DNA of 64,000 bases from an uncultured Arachnia sp. (GCA_934636715.1 CAKUBE010000010.1:4146-68145), one strand, 5' to 3'. Positions 8,616-18,093 are shown, counted from the first letter of the stretch. Notes: generated from the sequence alone by a model not told the origin. Program-made: numbers and translations.

Positions 8616-8840
8616 CTACACCGCGCCGAAGCCGACGGCGCGGGCGGCGGGGCTGCCGAGGTCGATGTAGCCGAGGCGGTCGCCGGGGACGAGAATGCGG
8701 CGTCCCTTGTCGTCGGTCAGGTCGAGCAGCGACGACTCGGTGACGGCGTGGCGCACCTTCTCGGCGACCTCGTCGGGGGTGGCGTCGGTCTCGAAAGTGA
8801 CCTCGCGCGCGATGTTCGTGATGCCGATCTTGATCTCCAT
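8616..8840 (-). CDS. DUF3107 small protein
   Basis: A 74-residue protein beginning MEIKIGITNIAREV and ending with a segment (DKGRRILVPGDRLGYIDLG) that is characteristic of the DUF3107 family, found throughout actinobacteria. No catalytic motif is visible and no function is established that I know of. From memory, mycobacteria also keep a DUF3107 gene close to an RhlE helicase and the adnAB pair, so this is a conserved neighbourhood. The ATG start fits the family N-terminus exactly. Confidence 0.85.
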   Translation of the reverse strand: MEIKIGITNIAREVTFETDATPDEVAEKVRHAVTESSLLDLTDDKGRRILVPGDRLGYIDLGSPAARAVGFGAV

Positions 8841-8876
8841 GCGGCCAACCTTAGTGGGAGTCCGAAGGGGTTTCGC

Positions 8877-9665
8877 TCAGCGCGTGATGCGGGTGAGGAC
8901 GACGGTGACGTTGTCGCGGCCGCCCTGCGCGTTGGCCCAGGCGACGAGGGCCTCTGCGCCCTGGGCGGGGGTGGCGGTGCCGGCGGCGTGCTGGGCGAAC
9001 ACGGCGCCGAGTTCCTCCGGGGAGCTGGCGTAGTTCCAGAGGCCGTCCGAGCAGAGCAGGAGCCAGCCGTCGCCGTCCGGGGTGAGCTCGACGACGCCGG
9101 GGGCCCAGTCGGTGGAGTCGCGGCCAAGCCAACGGGTGATGGCGTGTGCCTGGATCGACTGCTCGGCCTCCTCGCGCGTCATGCCGAGCAGGATGCGCGC
9201 CTGCGCCATGGAGTCGTCGGTGGAGAGCTGGTGCGCGTCGCCGTCGTCGCCGAACCAGTAGGCGCGCGAGTCGCCGACGTTGCCGACGGTGATGGTCGCC
9301 CCCTCGACGACCGCGGCCACCAGGGTGCAGGCCGACGGGTACTCGCGGTCCGCGACGACGGCGGAGTTGGCGGCGTCGAAGGCGTCGTGCAGGGCGGCCG
9401 TGGGCGACTCGCCCCGGTCGAGCAGGTCGACGAGACGGTGTGCGGCGGCCTCGGAGGCGAGGCGTGAGGCGTCCTCCGCCCCCGGAGCGGTGGTCACGCC
9501 GTCGGAGACGACCGCGATGGCCGCCCTCGCGGGAACCTCGCGCGCGGCCAACGACATCGCGTCCTGGTTCGTGGGGTGTCGCAGCCCGACGTCGCTGCAT
9601 CCACCGAGCCACGGCGCGGGGGAGAGCACGTAGTGGGCGCGGCCGGATGAGGCGGGGTCGGTCAT
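8877..9665 (-). CDS. PP2C-family serine/threonine protein phosphatase
   Basis: A 262-residue PPM/PP2C phosphatase that removes phosphate from Ser/Thr residues using two metal ions. The metal-binding motifs are in place: CSDVGLRHPTNQDA near residue 23, VSDGV near 54, GNVGDSRAY near 129, CSDGLWNY near 210, and GGRDNVTVV at the end. It has no membrane segment and no regulatory domain. No cognate Ser/Thr kinase gene is adjacent. The gene lies 28 bases from the LigD-type polymerase gene transcribed in the same direction, and may share its transcript. Confidence 0.9.
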   Translation of the reverse strand: MTDPASSGRAHYVLSPAPWLGGCSDVGLRHPTNQDAMSLAAREVPARAAIAVVSDGVTTAPGAEDASRLASEAAAHRLVDLLDRGESPTAALHDAFDAANSAVVADREYPSACTLVAAVVEGATITVGNVGDSRAYWFGDDGDAHQLSTDDSMAQARILLGMTREEAEQSIQAHAITRWLGRDSTDWAPGVVELTPDGDGWLLLCSDGLWNYASSPEELGAVFAQHAAGTATPAQGAEALVAWANAQGGRDNVTVVLTRITR

Positions 9666-9693
9666 CGATCCTCCCTTCGTGCCTGCCGCGACG

Positions 9694-10629
9694 TCAGCTC
9701 GGTGGGTCGGGCAGAACTGCGCTCGCTGTCAGCACAGCCTGCCACAGATCGCCGTGCTCCTGCAGGCGCTCGCACACGCTCGTCGGCGAGAATCCCAGTT
9801 GGGAATCGGGGCGCAGCGCCGCGATCTCGTCCCAGGTCAGCGGCGTCGACACCCGCGGCGTGTCGAGGCCGCGGAGCGAGTAGGGCACGACGGTGTTGCG
9901 CGCGGCCAGGTTCTGGGAGTAGTCGACGAAGACGAGCCGGGGCCGGGCCTCCTTCGCCATGGCGGCCGTGAAGACGGCGGGGTGCGTCTCCGCGAGATGC
10001 TTCGCGAGTCCTTGCGCGAATCGGAACACCTGGGAGCTGGGCGTCGGCGCGATTCCCACGCCGAGTTGGAGGCCTTTGTTGCCCGACGACTTGGGGTGGG
10101 CCTCGAGCCCGAGCTCGGCGAGCGCGGTGGCGGCGAGGAGCGCCGCCTTCGCGGAGTCGGCGGGCGTCACCCCGGGGCCGGGATCGAGGTCGACGACCAG
10201 CGTAGTGGCCCGTGGTTCGTCGTCGCCCTCGAGGACGATGCCGTCGGGCCCGCGCGTGGCCTCGGTCGTGCGCCACTGCGGCGTGTGCAGCTCGATGGCG
10301 GCGAGGTTCGCCAACCACACGAGGGCGGGCCGGCCGTCGACCGCCACGTAGTCGACGGTGCCCGTCTGGGTCGCGACGGGGATCGTCCGCACCCATGACG
10401 GCGCACCTCCGGGAAGGTTCTTCTCGTAGAACCCCTCCTTGGTCGTCCCCTCGGGAAACCGGACGCGCGTGACCGCACGGTCGGCGAGGTGGGGCAGGAG
10501 GGCCTCGGAGACCTCCAGGTAGTACGCGACGAGCTCGCCCTTGGCGAATCCCCCCGGGTACAACGGGCGCTCGAGATGCGTCAGCGTCACAGAGACTCCG
10601 TCGACCTCGGTCGCTATGCGTTCCGGCAT
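9694..10629 (-). CDS. ligD: Stand-alone LigD-type primase-polymerase (Prim-Pol)
   Basis: A 311-residue protein of the archaeo-eukaryotic primase superfamily, equivalent to the polymerase domain of LigD, which fills gaps and adds ribonucleotides during Ku-dependent end joining. Motif I is VVDLDPGPG with the two metal-binding Asp residues, motif III is VFVDYSQN with the third Asp, and the phosphate-binding loop is KSSGNKGLQ. In the family as I recall it, this loop ends in GLH; here a Gln replaces the His. There is no ligase or phosphoesterase domain, and no ku gene is in the window. The gene is divergent from adnA with about 55 bases between starts. It could instead be a Prim-PolC type repair enzyme. 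Confidence 0.88.
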   Translation of the reverse strand: MPERIATEVDGVSVTLTHLERPLYPGGFAKGELVAYYLEVSEALLPHLADRAVTRVRFPEGTTKEGFYEKNLPGGAPSWVRTIPVATQTGTVDYVAVDGRPALVWLANLAAIELHTPQWRTTEATRGPDGIVLEGDDEPRATTLVVDLDPGPGVTPADSAKAALLAATALAELGLEAHPKSSGNKGLQLGVGIAPTPSSQVFRFAQGLAKHLAETHPAVFTAAMAKEARPRLVFVDYSQNLAARNTVVPYSLRGLDTPRVSTPLTWDEIAALRPDSQLGFSPTSVCERLQEHGDLWQAVLTASAVLPDPPS

Positions 10630-10685
10630 GTGCCCAGCTTTGCATGGATGTGAAATTGTCGGTGGCAGGTGGAACCATCGGGTTC

Positions 10686-13600
10686 ATGAGCTTCCAGTTC
10701 CTTCCCCCGCGGCACATCCGCGTGCCGGAACTGACGCCCGAGCAGGAGGCCGCGGCGGCCTTGGGGACGGGCGTGCGGGTCGTGCTCGGCGGCCCGGGAA
10801 CGGGGAAGTCCGCCGTCGCGGCCGCCGCGGCGGTCCGGCGGGTGGCTGCGGGAAGCTCTCTCGACAGGGTGATCGTGCTGGCCCATTCGCGGCCCGCGGC
10901 GCAGGCGCTGCGGCGGGATATCGCGCGGCAGGTGGCCGGCGCGCAGACCTCGCCGCACGTGACCACGGTGCACGGCCTCGCGCTCGGGCTGATGCGGCGC
11001 TATTGGCCCCACGACGAGGGGTCCTGGACCCTGCTGCGGGCGCCGGAGCAGGAGGCGCGCATCCGCGAGCTGCTGGCCGGGCTGCCCGAAGGGCAGTGGC
11101 CGGAGTCGCTCGGGGAGGCGGTCGGAACCAGGGCATTCGCGCGTCAGCTGCGCGATGTGCTCGCGCGGGCCCGTCAGCTGTCGCTCGACGCCGAGGCGAT
11201 GGACGCGCTCGCGCGCGAGGCGGGCGACGAGGGCTTTCTGGCCGCGGCGAGATTCATGGAGCTGTACCTGACCGTCGGCGACTTCTCCGGCCACCTCGAC
11301 TACGCGGAACTCGTCTACCGCACCCGCCTCCTGCTGACGGAGCCGGACGTGATCTCGGGCGTCGCCGCGTCCTTCGACGCCGTGATCGTCGACGACGCGC
11401 ACGAGCTCGACTCCGCCCAGGCCGGCCTCATCGCCGACCTCGCCCGGGCGGGGCTCCCGGTCGTCGCCCTCGGAGATCCGCACCAGCGCATCGGCGGCTA
11501 CCGCGGGGCGAGCGTGGACGCCCTCTCGGATCTCGCGGAGCTCCCCGGCGCGGAGGTGCAGGCGCTGACGGCGGGCCACCGTTCCCGGACGGTCGTCGCC
11601 GAGGCGCTGGCCGCGCTCGACGCCCGTCTCGGCGCGCACGGGGCCGCGCCCGCGCCGTCGGCCAGCACGCTCGGCGGCGAGGTCCGCGTGCGGGTGTTCG
11701 ACGACTCCTCGGCGGAGCTGGCGTTCGTCGCGGCGGAGTTGCGCGAGGCCGCGACGAGGGGAGGACGTGCCTGGTCGGAGATGGCGGTGGTCACGCGCGC
11801 GGGCCGCGGGCAGCTCTCCGCCGTCGCGAAGGAGCTGGTGCGGCTGGGGGTCCCGGTCGACGTGTCGGGCGACGAGATCGCGCTGGCCGAGCAGCCCGCG
11901 GTCGCGACGATCCTGCTCGCGCTCGGCGTGGCGGCCCGCGGCGGGCATCCCGAGGCGGAGGAGGCCAGGCAACTGCTGGCCTCACCGCTCGGCGGGCTCG
12001 ACGGCGTGGCGCAACGCGAGCTGGGGCGACGGCTCTTGGCGCGGCATCGCGCGGAGGGCACCTCCGCGGTGCTGCTGGGCCGCTGTCTGGGGAAGCCCGA
12101 GCTGCTCGACGAGGTCACGGGACCGGAGGCGGAGGCGGCGCGCGCCCTGGCGGCGCTGCTGCGCAGGGCGGCGGCTCTGCTCGAGGCCGGTGCGGAGGTC
12201 CAGGTCGCGCTGTGGGAGCTGTGGGACGGCACGGACTGGCCCACCCGCCTGCGGGAACAGGCGCTGCGCGGCACGCGCCGCGCGGACGCCGACCTCGACG
12301 CCATGGTGGAGCTGTTCGAGGTCGCCGCGCGCGTCGACGACCTCCGCGGGCCCTCCGGCGCCGCCACCCTGCTGTCCGAGGTCGCCGCCCAGGAGATCCC
12401 CGCGGACACGGGACGCGAACTGAGCGCTGAGGCGCGAGGCGTTCGGGTCGTGACGGCTCACCGGACCCGGGGCCTCGAATGGGAGCGCGCGTGGCTGATC
12501 GGGGTGCAGGAGGGACTGTGGCCGCGCCTCGTGCGCTCGGGGCTGCTGCTCGACGCCGAGCGCATCACGCGCGAGGCGCTGCTGCCTCCGTCGCCGCTCG
12601 CGCACCTCGTGACGGAGCGGCAGCTGTTCTATGTGGCGTGCTCCCGCGCGCGGTCCGGTCTCAGCGTCAGCGCCGTGCAGGGCGTCGACGGCGAGGGGGG
12701 CCGGCCGTCGCGCTTCCTCGCGGAGTTGGGGGTCACCGTCGAGCGGGTGTACGGCAGGCCGGAGCAGTTGCTCAGCGCGGCGGCCCTCGTCGGCGAGCTG
12801 CGCAGGACCCTTTCCGATGAGGCCGCGTCCCCGGGATTGCGGCGTGCGGCGGCCGCCCGTCTGGCGCGCCTCGCCGGCCTCCCCGCGCCGGACGGGTCGC
12901 GGGGCTTCCCCGGCGCGGATCCGGCTTCGTGGTGGGCCGCGGACGAGCAGACCGGCGGCCCGGCGGCCGGGGGCGACGGCCCCATCCACATCACGGGATC
13001 CTCGCTGGAGGCGCTCCTGGAATGTCCCCGGCGGTGGTTCCTCAGCCGTCGTGCCCGCGCCGAGGGCGGCCGCGCATCGCGTGCCTCCGTAGGCGACGTC
13101 GTGCACCTCATCGCGAGCGAGGCGGCACAGGAGTCGCTCTCCGCGGAGGAGATGCACGAGCGTCTCGACCGGGTCTGGTCCCAGATCCCGTTCGAGGCCG
13201 AATGGCTGTCGGCCACGGAGCGCGTCGAGATCGGCCAGGCGATCGACAGGCTCTCCGCCTACCAGGACTCCCTGCCGGGCGAGCTGCTCGCCGTCGAGAA
13301 GCAGTTCCGGGTGCCCATGACGGTCAAGAGCCGGGAGGTGGTGCTGGTCGGGGCGGTCGACCGCTTGGAGCGGCAGCCGGACGGGAGGCTGCGGGTCGTC
13401 GACCTCAAGACCGGCAGGCGGGCGCTCCGGGAGGCCGACGTCGCCGCGCATCCGCAGCTCGGCGTCTACCAGCTGGCCGCCAGTCTCGGCGGCTTCGACG
13501 ACGTGGCCCCGGGCGAGCGGGCCGTCGCCGCGCCGGCCCTCGCCTACGTGCGCCACGGCGAGGCCCTTCCCGCGCTGGTCAGCCAGCCGAGCATCGACGA

Positions 13601-13784
13601 CAAGCCGCAGCTCGACGGCGAGAAGCTGGAGGTCGGGCCCACCTGGGTGCACGACCGGCTTGCGGCCGCCGTCGACATCATCGCCTCAGGTGAGTTCGAG
13701 GCGATCGAGTGCGGCGCCTGCCGCTACTGCCCGTTCAGCGCGTCCTGCCCCGCGCTGCACGACGTGGGAGGCGTTGCCCGATGA
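10686..13784 (+). CDS. adnA: AdnA, helicase-nuclease subunit with Fe-S cluster
   Basis: A protein of about 1032 residues, one half of the AdnAB machine that unwinds and cuts double-strand break ends in actinobacteria. The UvrD-like motor has Walker A GGPGTGKS (about 35-43), a weak motif II VDDAHELD where UvrD proteins have DExx, GDPHQRIGGYRG, and TAHRTRGLEWE. The C-terminal RecB-family nuclease has GAVDRLE and VVDLKTG, and cysteines C in LECPRRWF and CGACRYCPFSASC that would hold a 4Fe-4S cluster. The ATG at 10686 is used; an in-frame ATG at 10644 lacks a ribosome site. adnA overlaps adnB by four bases (ATGA). Assignment to AdnA rather than AdnB follows the gene order and the degenerate motor. 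Confidence 0.9.
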   Translation: MSFQFLPPRHIRVPELTPEQEAAAALGTGVRVVLGGPGTGKSAVAAAAAVRRVAAGSSLDRVIVLAHSRPAAQALRRDIARQVAGAQTSPHVTTVHGLALGLMRRYWPHDEGSWTLLRAPEQEARIRELLAGLPEGQWPESLGEAVGTRAFARQLRDVLARARQLSLDAEAMDALAREAGDEGFLAAARFMELYLTVGDFSGHLDYAELVYRTRLLLTEPDVISGVAASFDAVIVDDAHELDSAQAGLIADLARAGLPVVALGDPHQRIGGYRGASVDALSDLAELPGAEVQALTAGHRSRTVVAEALAALDARLGAHGAAPAPSASTLGGEVRVRVFDDSSAELAFVAAELREAATRGGRAWSEMAVVTRAGRGQLSAVAKELVRLGVPVDVSGDEIALAEQPAVATILLALGVAARGGHPEAEEARQLLASPLGGLDGVAQRELGRRLLARHRAEGTSAVLLGRCLGKPELLDEVTGPEAEAARALAALLRRAAALLEAGAEVQVALWELWDGTDWPTRLREQALRGTRRADADLDAMVELFEVAARVDDLRGPSGAATLLSEVAAQEIPADTGRELSAEARGVRVVTAHRTRGLEWERAWLIGVQEGLWPRLVRSGLLLDAERITREALLPPSPLAHLVTERQLFYVACSRARSGLSVSAVQGVDGEGGRPSRFLAELGVTVERVYGRPEQLLSAAALVGELRRTLSDEAASPGLRRAAAARLARLAGLPAPDGSRGFPGADPASWWAADEQTGGPAAGGDGPIHITGSSLEALLECPRRWFLSRRARAEGGRASRASVGDVVHLIASEAAQESLSAEEMHERLDRVWSQIPFEAEWLSATERVEIGQAIDRLSAYQDSLPGELLAVEKQFRVPMTVKSREVVLVGAVDRLERQPDGRLRVVDLKTGRRALREADVAAHPQLGVYQLAASLGGFDDVAPGERAVAAPALAYVRHGEALPALVSQPSIDDKPQLDGEKLEVGPTWVHDRLAAAVDIIASGEFEAIECGACRYCPFSASCPALHDVGGVAR

Positions 13785-16700
13785 CCGTTCAGCCGCTGCA
13801 CCGCCACAGGATCCGGACGCCGGGGCAGCTTGTCGACGCCCTGCAGATCCCCTTCTCGGACGAGCAGCTCGCCGCCATCACCGCGCCGCTGGAACCCGCC
13901 GTCATCATCGCGGGGGCGGGCAGCGGGAAGACGACGGTGATGGCCGCGCGGGTCGTCTGGCTGGTGGGAACCGGGCAGGTGCGCCCGGACCAGGTGCTCG
14001 GCCTCACCTTCACGAGGAAGGCCGCCGCGGAGCTGGCCGCACGCGTCGCCTCCGCCCTCGACCGGGCCGGCGTACTGGACGGTCAGGAGGGGCAGGGCGC
14101 GGAACTCGTCATGACCTACGACTCGTTCGCGGCGCGCCTGGTCGGCGAGTTCGGCATCCGGGTCGGCATCGACCGCGAGCCGGTGATGATCACCGGGGCC
14201 AGCCGCTTCCGGCTCGCCACCCGGGTGGTCGCCAACGCGCCGGGGCCGTTCCTCCACCTCAGCCGGCTCTCGCACCATTCCATCCCGGAGCGCGTGCTCG
14301 CGCTGGATGCCGAACTCCAGTCTCATCTCGTCGCGCCGGAACAGGTGCGCGCGTTCGACCGCCGCGCCGCCGCGCTCTTCGCGGCCGCGCCGTTGTGGCG
14401 CGGCAAGCCCTACAAGGACGTCGAGATGGCGATCGCGGCCACGACGGAGCGCGAGGAACTGCTCGGGCTGGTCGAGGACTACCAGGAGGTGAAGCGGGGC
14501 CTCGGCGTCGTCGAGTTCGCCGACCAGCTGCGCGAGGCCGTGCGGCTGGTGACCCTCGTGCCGCAGGTCGGCGAGGAGCTGCGGGAGCGGTTCTCCGTCG
14601 TGCTCCTCGACGAGTACCAGGACACCTCCGCCGCGCAGGCCCGGCTGCTGCGGGAGTTGTTCACCGGCCCGGCGGATTCCCCGGCGCTGGGATTCCCGGT
14701 CACCGCCGTCGGCGACCCTTACCAAGCGATCTACGGCTGGCGCGGCGCCGCCACCGGCAACATCCTCGAGTTCCCGCTCCAGTTCCGGCGCTCCGACGGC
14801 GCGCCCGCGGAACGGCAGACGCTCAGCATCAACCGTCGCAGCGGGCACCGCATCCTCGACGTCGGCAACAGCCTCGCGGCCGGGCTCAGCGCCGCCCCGG
14901 GCGAGCAGGGCGTGGCGCTCGTCGCCCCCGACGGCGCACCCGCGGGCGCCGTGGCCGCCGCGGTCTTCGACACGTTCCGCGACGAGATCGACTGGTTGGC
15001 GGAGACCGTCGTCGCGCAGCACGAGGGCGGCGAGCCCTGGCGGGAGCAGGCGGTGCTCGTGCGCCGCAACGCGACGCTCTCCCCACTCTTCGAGGCGCTG
15101 CGGGAGCGCGGCGTCCCCGTCGAGATCGTCGGGCTGGGCGGCCTGCTCGGCCTGCCGGAGATCGCCCCGATCGTCTCCACGCTGCGCATCCTGGACGACG
15201 TGACCGCGAATCCCGACGTGGTCGCGCTGTTGACCGGCCCGCGCTGGAGCATCGGACTCGCCGACATCGAGGCGCTGGGTGCCCGCGCCCGCGCGCTCGC
15301 CGAGTCCCCGACCCCGCCGGAGGGGTACGACGAGGCTCTTGCGCACGCAGTCACACAGGCGGATCCCGGAGAGAGGGTCTGTCTGCTGGACGCCGTCGCC
15401 AGCCCCGGCGACGCCCCGCTGAGCGCGGCGGCGCGGGGTCGGCTGGCGCGGTTCCATGCGGAGCTCACGGCTCTTCGCCGTCACGCGGGGGAGCCCGTGG
15501 CAGACCTCGTGACCCGCGTGATCGCGACGCTCGGCCTGGAGGCCGAACTCCTGGCGGCGGGCGGACACACCGACCAGGTGGCGCGGTTCGTGGACGAGGT
15601 GGCGAGCTATGTCGACGTCGACGGCGACGGAAGCCTCGGCGGGCTGCTCGCCTACCTCGACGCGGAGGAGGAGCACGGCGAGGGGCTGCAACAGGCCGTG
15701 CCGTCCGCCGACGACTCGGTCAAGCTGATGACTGTGCACCGGGCGAAGGGCCTGGAGTGGGAGACGGTCTATCTGCCGAGCCTGGTCGACAGGATCTTCC
15801 CGGCGGACTCCCGGACCGGGGTGTGGCCGACGAGGGCCTCGACGCTACCGGCGCCGCTGCGCGGCGACGCGTCGTCGATCCCGCAGCTCGGAGAGCACTC
15901 TAAGGACGGCATCGCCGCGTACAAGGACGCGCTGAAGGAGGAGTACCGGCTCGCGGAGGATCGGCTGGCCTACGTGGCGGCGACCCGCGCGAAGCGGCTC
16001 CTCATCGCCTCCTCGCACATCTGGACCCCCGGCAACGTGAGGCCGCGGCGGGAGTCGCCGTACTTCGCGGTGATCAGGGAGGCGGCGGAGCGGCTGGGTT
16101 CCTTCCTCGACGCGGCGACGCGTGGCCAGGACCGGAACCCGGTTCCCGCGGAGCCGGCGAGGGCCGCCTGGCCGGTGGCGCTCAACCCCGACATCCTCGC
16201 GGCGCGGCGCGAGGCGGCGGCGCTGGTGCGCGAGGGGGGCCGGCAGGCGGATCCGGAGGCGTGGGCGTGGCGGTCCGGCACGGTCTCCGACGGCGACGCG
16301 GCGCGCGTCGCGGCGTGGGACGACTCGGCCGCCCACCTCACCCGGCTGCTCGCGCGCCGTCGGGATCAGGCCGTCGAGTTGCCCGAGGGCCTCTCAGCGA
16401 CGGCGCTCATGACGCTCCGCCGCGCTCCGGAGGAGCTGGCGGGGACGCTGCTGCGCCGGATGCCGCGGCGACCGTCGCCGCAGGCCCGGCTCGGCATCCG
16501 CTTCCACACCTGGTTGCAGGAGCGGTTCGAGCTGCCGTCGGCGCTGGACGAGTTGGTGCCGGTCGCCGAGCCTGTCGACGAGGAGTTCTCCCGCCTCGTC
16601 GCCGCGTTCGAGTCCGGACAGTTCGCGACCCGCAGCCCCCTCGGCGTCGAGGTGCCGTTCGTGATGCGCCGCGCCGGCGTCGTGCTCCGCGGGAGGATCG

Positions 16701-16942
16701 ACGCGGTCTACGACTGGCGTCGCGACGGGTTCGCCTACCTCGTCGTCGACTGGAAGACGAGCAACGCGGCCGCCGACGCGCTGCAGCTGGCCGTGTACCG
16801 CCAGGCCTGGGCAGAGGCCCGCGGCGTCGATCCGTCGCTGGTTGCCGCCGGGTTCTACCATGTGCAGGCGGACCGATTGCGTCTCGTCGACGCCCCGGCC
16901 CGCCTGATCGACGACGCCATTTCCTTTGGAGTGCAGCAGTGA
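13781..16942 (+). CDS. adnB: AdnB, helicase-nuclease motor subunit
   Basis: A protein of about 1053 residues that should pair with AdnA. It has a complete superfamily 1A motor: Walker A GAGSGKTT (about 45-52), TFTRKAAAELA, DEYQDT in motif II, GDPYQAIYGWRGA in motif III, and TVHRAKGLEWE and YVAATRAKR near the end of the motor. The C-terminal nuclease has RGRIDAVYD and VVDWKTS, then the helix LQLAVYRQAW typical of RecB-family nucleases. In the mycobacterial enzyme this subunit drives translocation; that is family knowledge. The ATG start overlaps the adnA stop (ATGA), and its stop overlaps the nudC start (GTGA), so the three genes are translated as a coupled operon. Confidence 0.92.
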   Translation: MTVQPLHRHRIRTPGQLVDALQIPFSDEQLAAITAPLEPAVIIAGAGSGKTTVMAARVVWLVGTGQVRPDQVLGLTFTRKAAAELAARVASALDRAGVLDGQEGQGAELVMTYDSFAARLVGEFGIRVGIDREPVMITGASRFRLATRVVANAPGPFLHLSRLSHHSIPERVLALDAELQSHLVAPEQVRAFDRRAAALFAAAPLWRGKPYKDVEMAIAATTEREELLGLVEDYQEVKRGLGVVEFADQLREAVRLVTLVPQVGEELRERFSVVLLDEYQDTSAAQARLLRELFTGPADSPALGFPVTAVGDPYQAIYGWRGAATGNILEFPLQFRRSDGAPAERQTLSINRRSGHRILDVGNSLAAGLSAAPGEQGVALVAPDGAPAGAVAAAVFDTFRDEIDWLAETVVAQHEGGEPWREQAVLVRRNATLSPLFEALRERGVPVEIVGLGGLLGLPEIAPIVSTLRILDDVTANPDVVALLTGPRWSIGLADIEALGARARALAESPTPPEGYDEALAHAVTQADPGERVCLLDAVASPGDAPLSAAARGRLARFHAELTALRRHAGEPVADLVTRVIATLGLEAELLAAGGHTDQVARFVDEVASYVDVDGDGSLGGLLAYLDAEEEHGEGLQQAVPSADDSVKLMTVHRAKGLEWETVYLPSLVDRIFPADSRTGVWPTRASTLPAPLRGDASSIPQLGEHSKDGIAAYKDALKEEYRLAEDRLAYVAATRAKRLLIASSHIWTPGNVRPRRESPYFAVIREAAERLGSFLDAATRGQDRNPVPAEPARAAWPVALNPDILAARREAAALVREGGRQADPEAWAWRSGTVSDGDAARVAAWDDSAAHLTRLLARRRDQAVELPEGLSATALMTLRRAPEELAGTLLRRMPRRPSPQARLGIRFHTWLQERFELPSALDELVPVAEPVDEEFSRLVAAFESGQFATRSPLGVEVPFVMRRAGVVLRGRIDAVYDWRRDGFAYLVVDWKTSNAAADALQLAVYRQAWAEARGVDPSLVAAGFYHVQADRLRLVDAPARLIDDAISFGVQQ

Positions 16943-17769
16943 CCACTTGGACCGGGCCCTCCGGCCTCGACCGTCTCGCCACGGCGCGCTCCGACGCGGA
17001 GGCCGACGCCGCCTGGCGCGAGGCGCTGATCGTCGAGATCGACGGCGACGGCGGGATCGCCGCCGCTGAGGGCGCGCCGTTGGTGGTGCCCGCATCGGGC
17101 GAGCGGCGCGCCACCGACATCCTGCTCGGCCGCGTGGCGGGCAGGCCCTGGTTCGCCCGGCCGGTCGCGGAGCTGAACGGGGCAGCTGTCGGGTGGCGCG
17201 ATGTGGTGACGGCAGACCAGGACGCCCTCGCGGCGGCCGTGGCGTTGACCCGCTGGCACGGGCTCTCCCCGGCCTGTGAGGCGTGCGGGGCGCCGACCGT
17301 GCCGGATCATGCGGGCGCGCGCCGCCGGTGCTCCTCCTGCGGGGCGCTGGCCTTTCCGCGCACGGACCCGTGCGTCATCGTCGCCATCACCGATCCCGAC
17401 GACCGGCTGCTGCTCGCCCGTCAGGCCCAGTGGGCAGAGCGCCGGGTGTCGATCATCGCCGGCTTCATCGAGGCGGGGGAGTCCGCGGAGCAGGCCTGCC
17501 ACCGGGAGGCGTTCGAGGAGGTGGGCGTCCGGCTCACGGGCGTCACCTACGCGGGCTCGCAGCCGTGGCCCATGCCGCGCTCGCTCATGCTGGGGTTCCT
17601 CGGGCGGGCGGAAGACTCCCGGATACGCGTCGACGGCGACGAGATCGCCGAGGGCGCCTATTACGCCCGCGAGGAACTCGTCGCCGCCGTGGCAGCTTCT
17701 TCAGTTGTGTTGCCGCCCCACGCGTCGATCGCGCGAGGCCTGATCGAACGGTGGCTCAGCGCTCGCTGA
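16939..17769 (+). CDS. nudC: NADH pyrophosphatase / NAD-RNA decapping Nudix enzyme
   Basis: A 276-residue Nudix hydrolase that splits NAD(H) and removes NAD caps from RNA. It has a zinc ribbon (CEACG...CSSCG), the Nudix box GFIEAGESAEQACHREAFEEVGV split around the conserved EEVG, and the NudC-specific SQPWPMPRS motif that reads the NAD substrate. The start is GTG at 16939, overlapping the adnB stop by four bases. Its 3' end overlaps the convergent DUF7455 gene by 14 bases. A nudC gene near adnAB is also seen, from memory, in mycobacteria; a functional link to break repair is not established. Confidence 0.94.
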   Translation: MTTWTGPSGLDRLATARSDAEADAAWREALIVEIDGDGGIAAAEGAPLVVPASGERRATDILLGRVAGRPWFARPVAELNGAAVGWRDVVTADQDALAAAVALTRWHGLSPACEACGAPTVPDHAGARRRCSSCGALAFPRTDPCVIVAITDPDDRLLLARQAQWAERRVSIIAGFIEAGESAEQACHREAFEEVGVRLTGVTYAGSQPWPMPRSLMLGFLGRAEDSRIRVDGDEIAEGAYYAREELVAAVAASSVVLPPHASIARGLIERWLSAR

Positions 17770-17956
17770 GCCGCGCCGTCTCGTCCTGGATCCGGGCGGC
17801 CACCTCATGCAGCTTCTCGCGGTGTGCGGCCGCGTGATGTGCGCAGAACATGAGCTCGCCGCCGGAACGGAGGAACACTCGAAGGTAGGCCTGGGCGCCG
17901 CACCGATCACAGCGATCGACGGCGGTCAGGGTGGGGTCCGCGGCAAGTTCAGTCAT
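17756..17956 (-). CDS. DUF7455-like small zinc-binding protein
   Basis: A 66-residue protein with CDRCGAQAYLRV near the start and FCAHHAAAHREKL in the middle, so a CxxC plus C-H-H set that probably binds zinc. The sequence from DRCDRCGAQAY to FCAHH is typical of an actinobacterial family now called DUF7455. Function is unknown; proteins of this look often pair with RNA polymerase or ribosome factors, but nothing here shows that. It converges on nudC and is divergent from parE. Confidence 0.8.
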   Translation of the reverse strand: MTELAADPTLTAVDRCDRCGAQAYLRVFLRSGGELMFCAHHAAAHREKLHEVAARIQDETARLSER

Positions 17957-18081
17957 GGTCGCCTCCCATATCTCGGCGGGTCTACTTGAGAACCCAACGT
18001 ACCCGGTCGAACAAGGAAACGGGCGTCGTGTCGCATTGTCGCGGGTGCGTTTCGCTCGCGGATGATTCCAGTCCGGGCCGG

Positions 18082-18093
18082 TAGCCTGGCGCG
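18082..18093 (+). promoter_or_regulatory. Probable leaderless promoter (-10 TAGCCT) of parE
   Basis: TAGCCT at 18082-18087 is followed by six bases and then the GTG start at 18094. No Shine-Dalgarno sequence precedes the GTG. This is the layout of a leaderless mRNA. I see no good -35 hexamer. Confidence 0.45.

Noticed and set aside
13724..15739. Long minus-strand open frame opposite adnB, about 671 codons
   Set aside because: Low-complexity composition and no motif; the plus strand encodes a complete helicase-nuclease.
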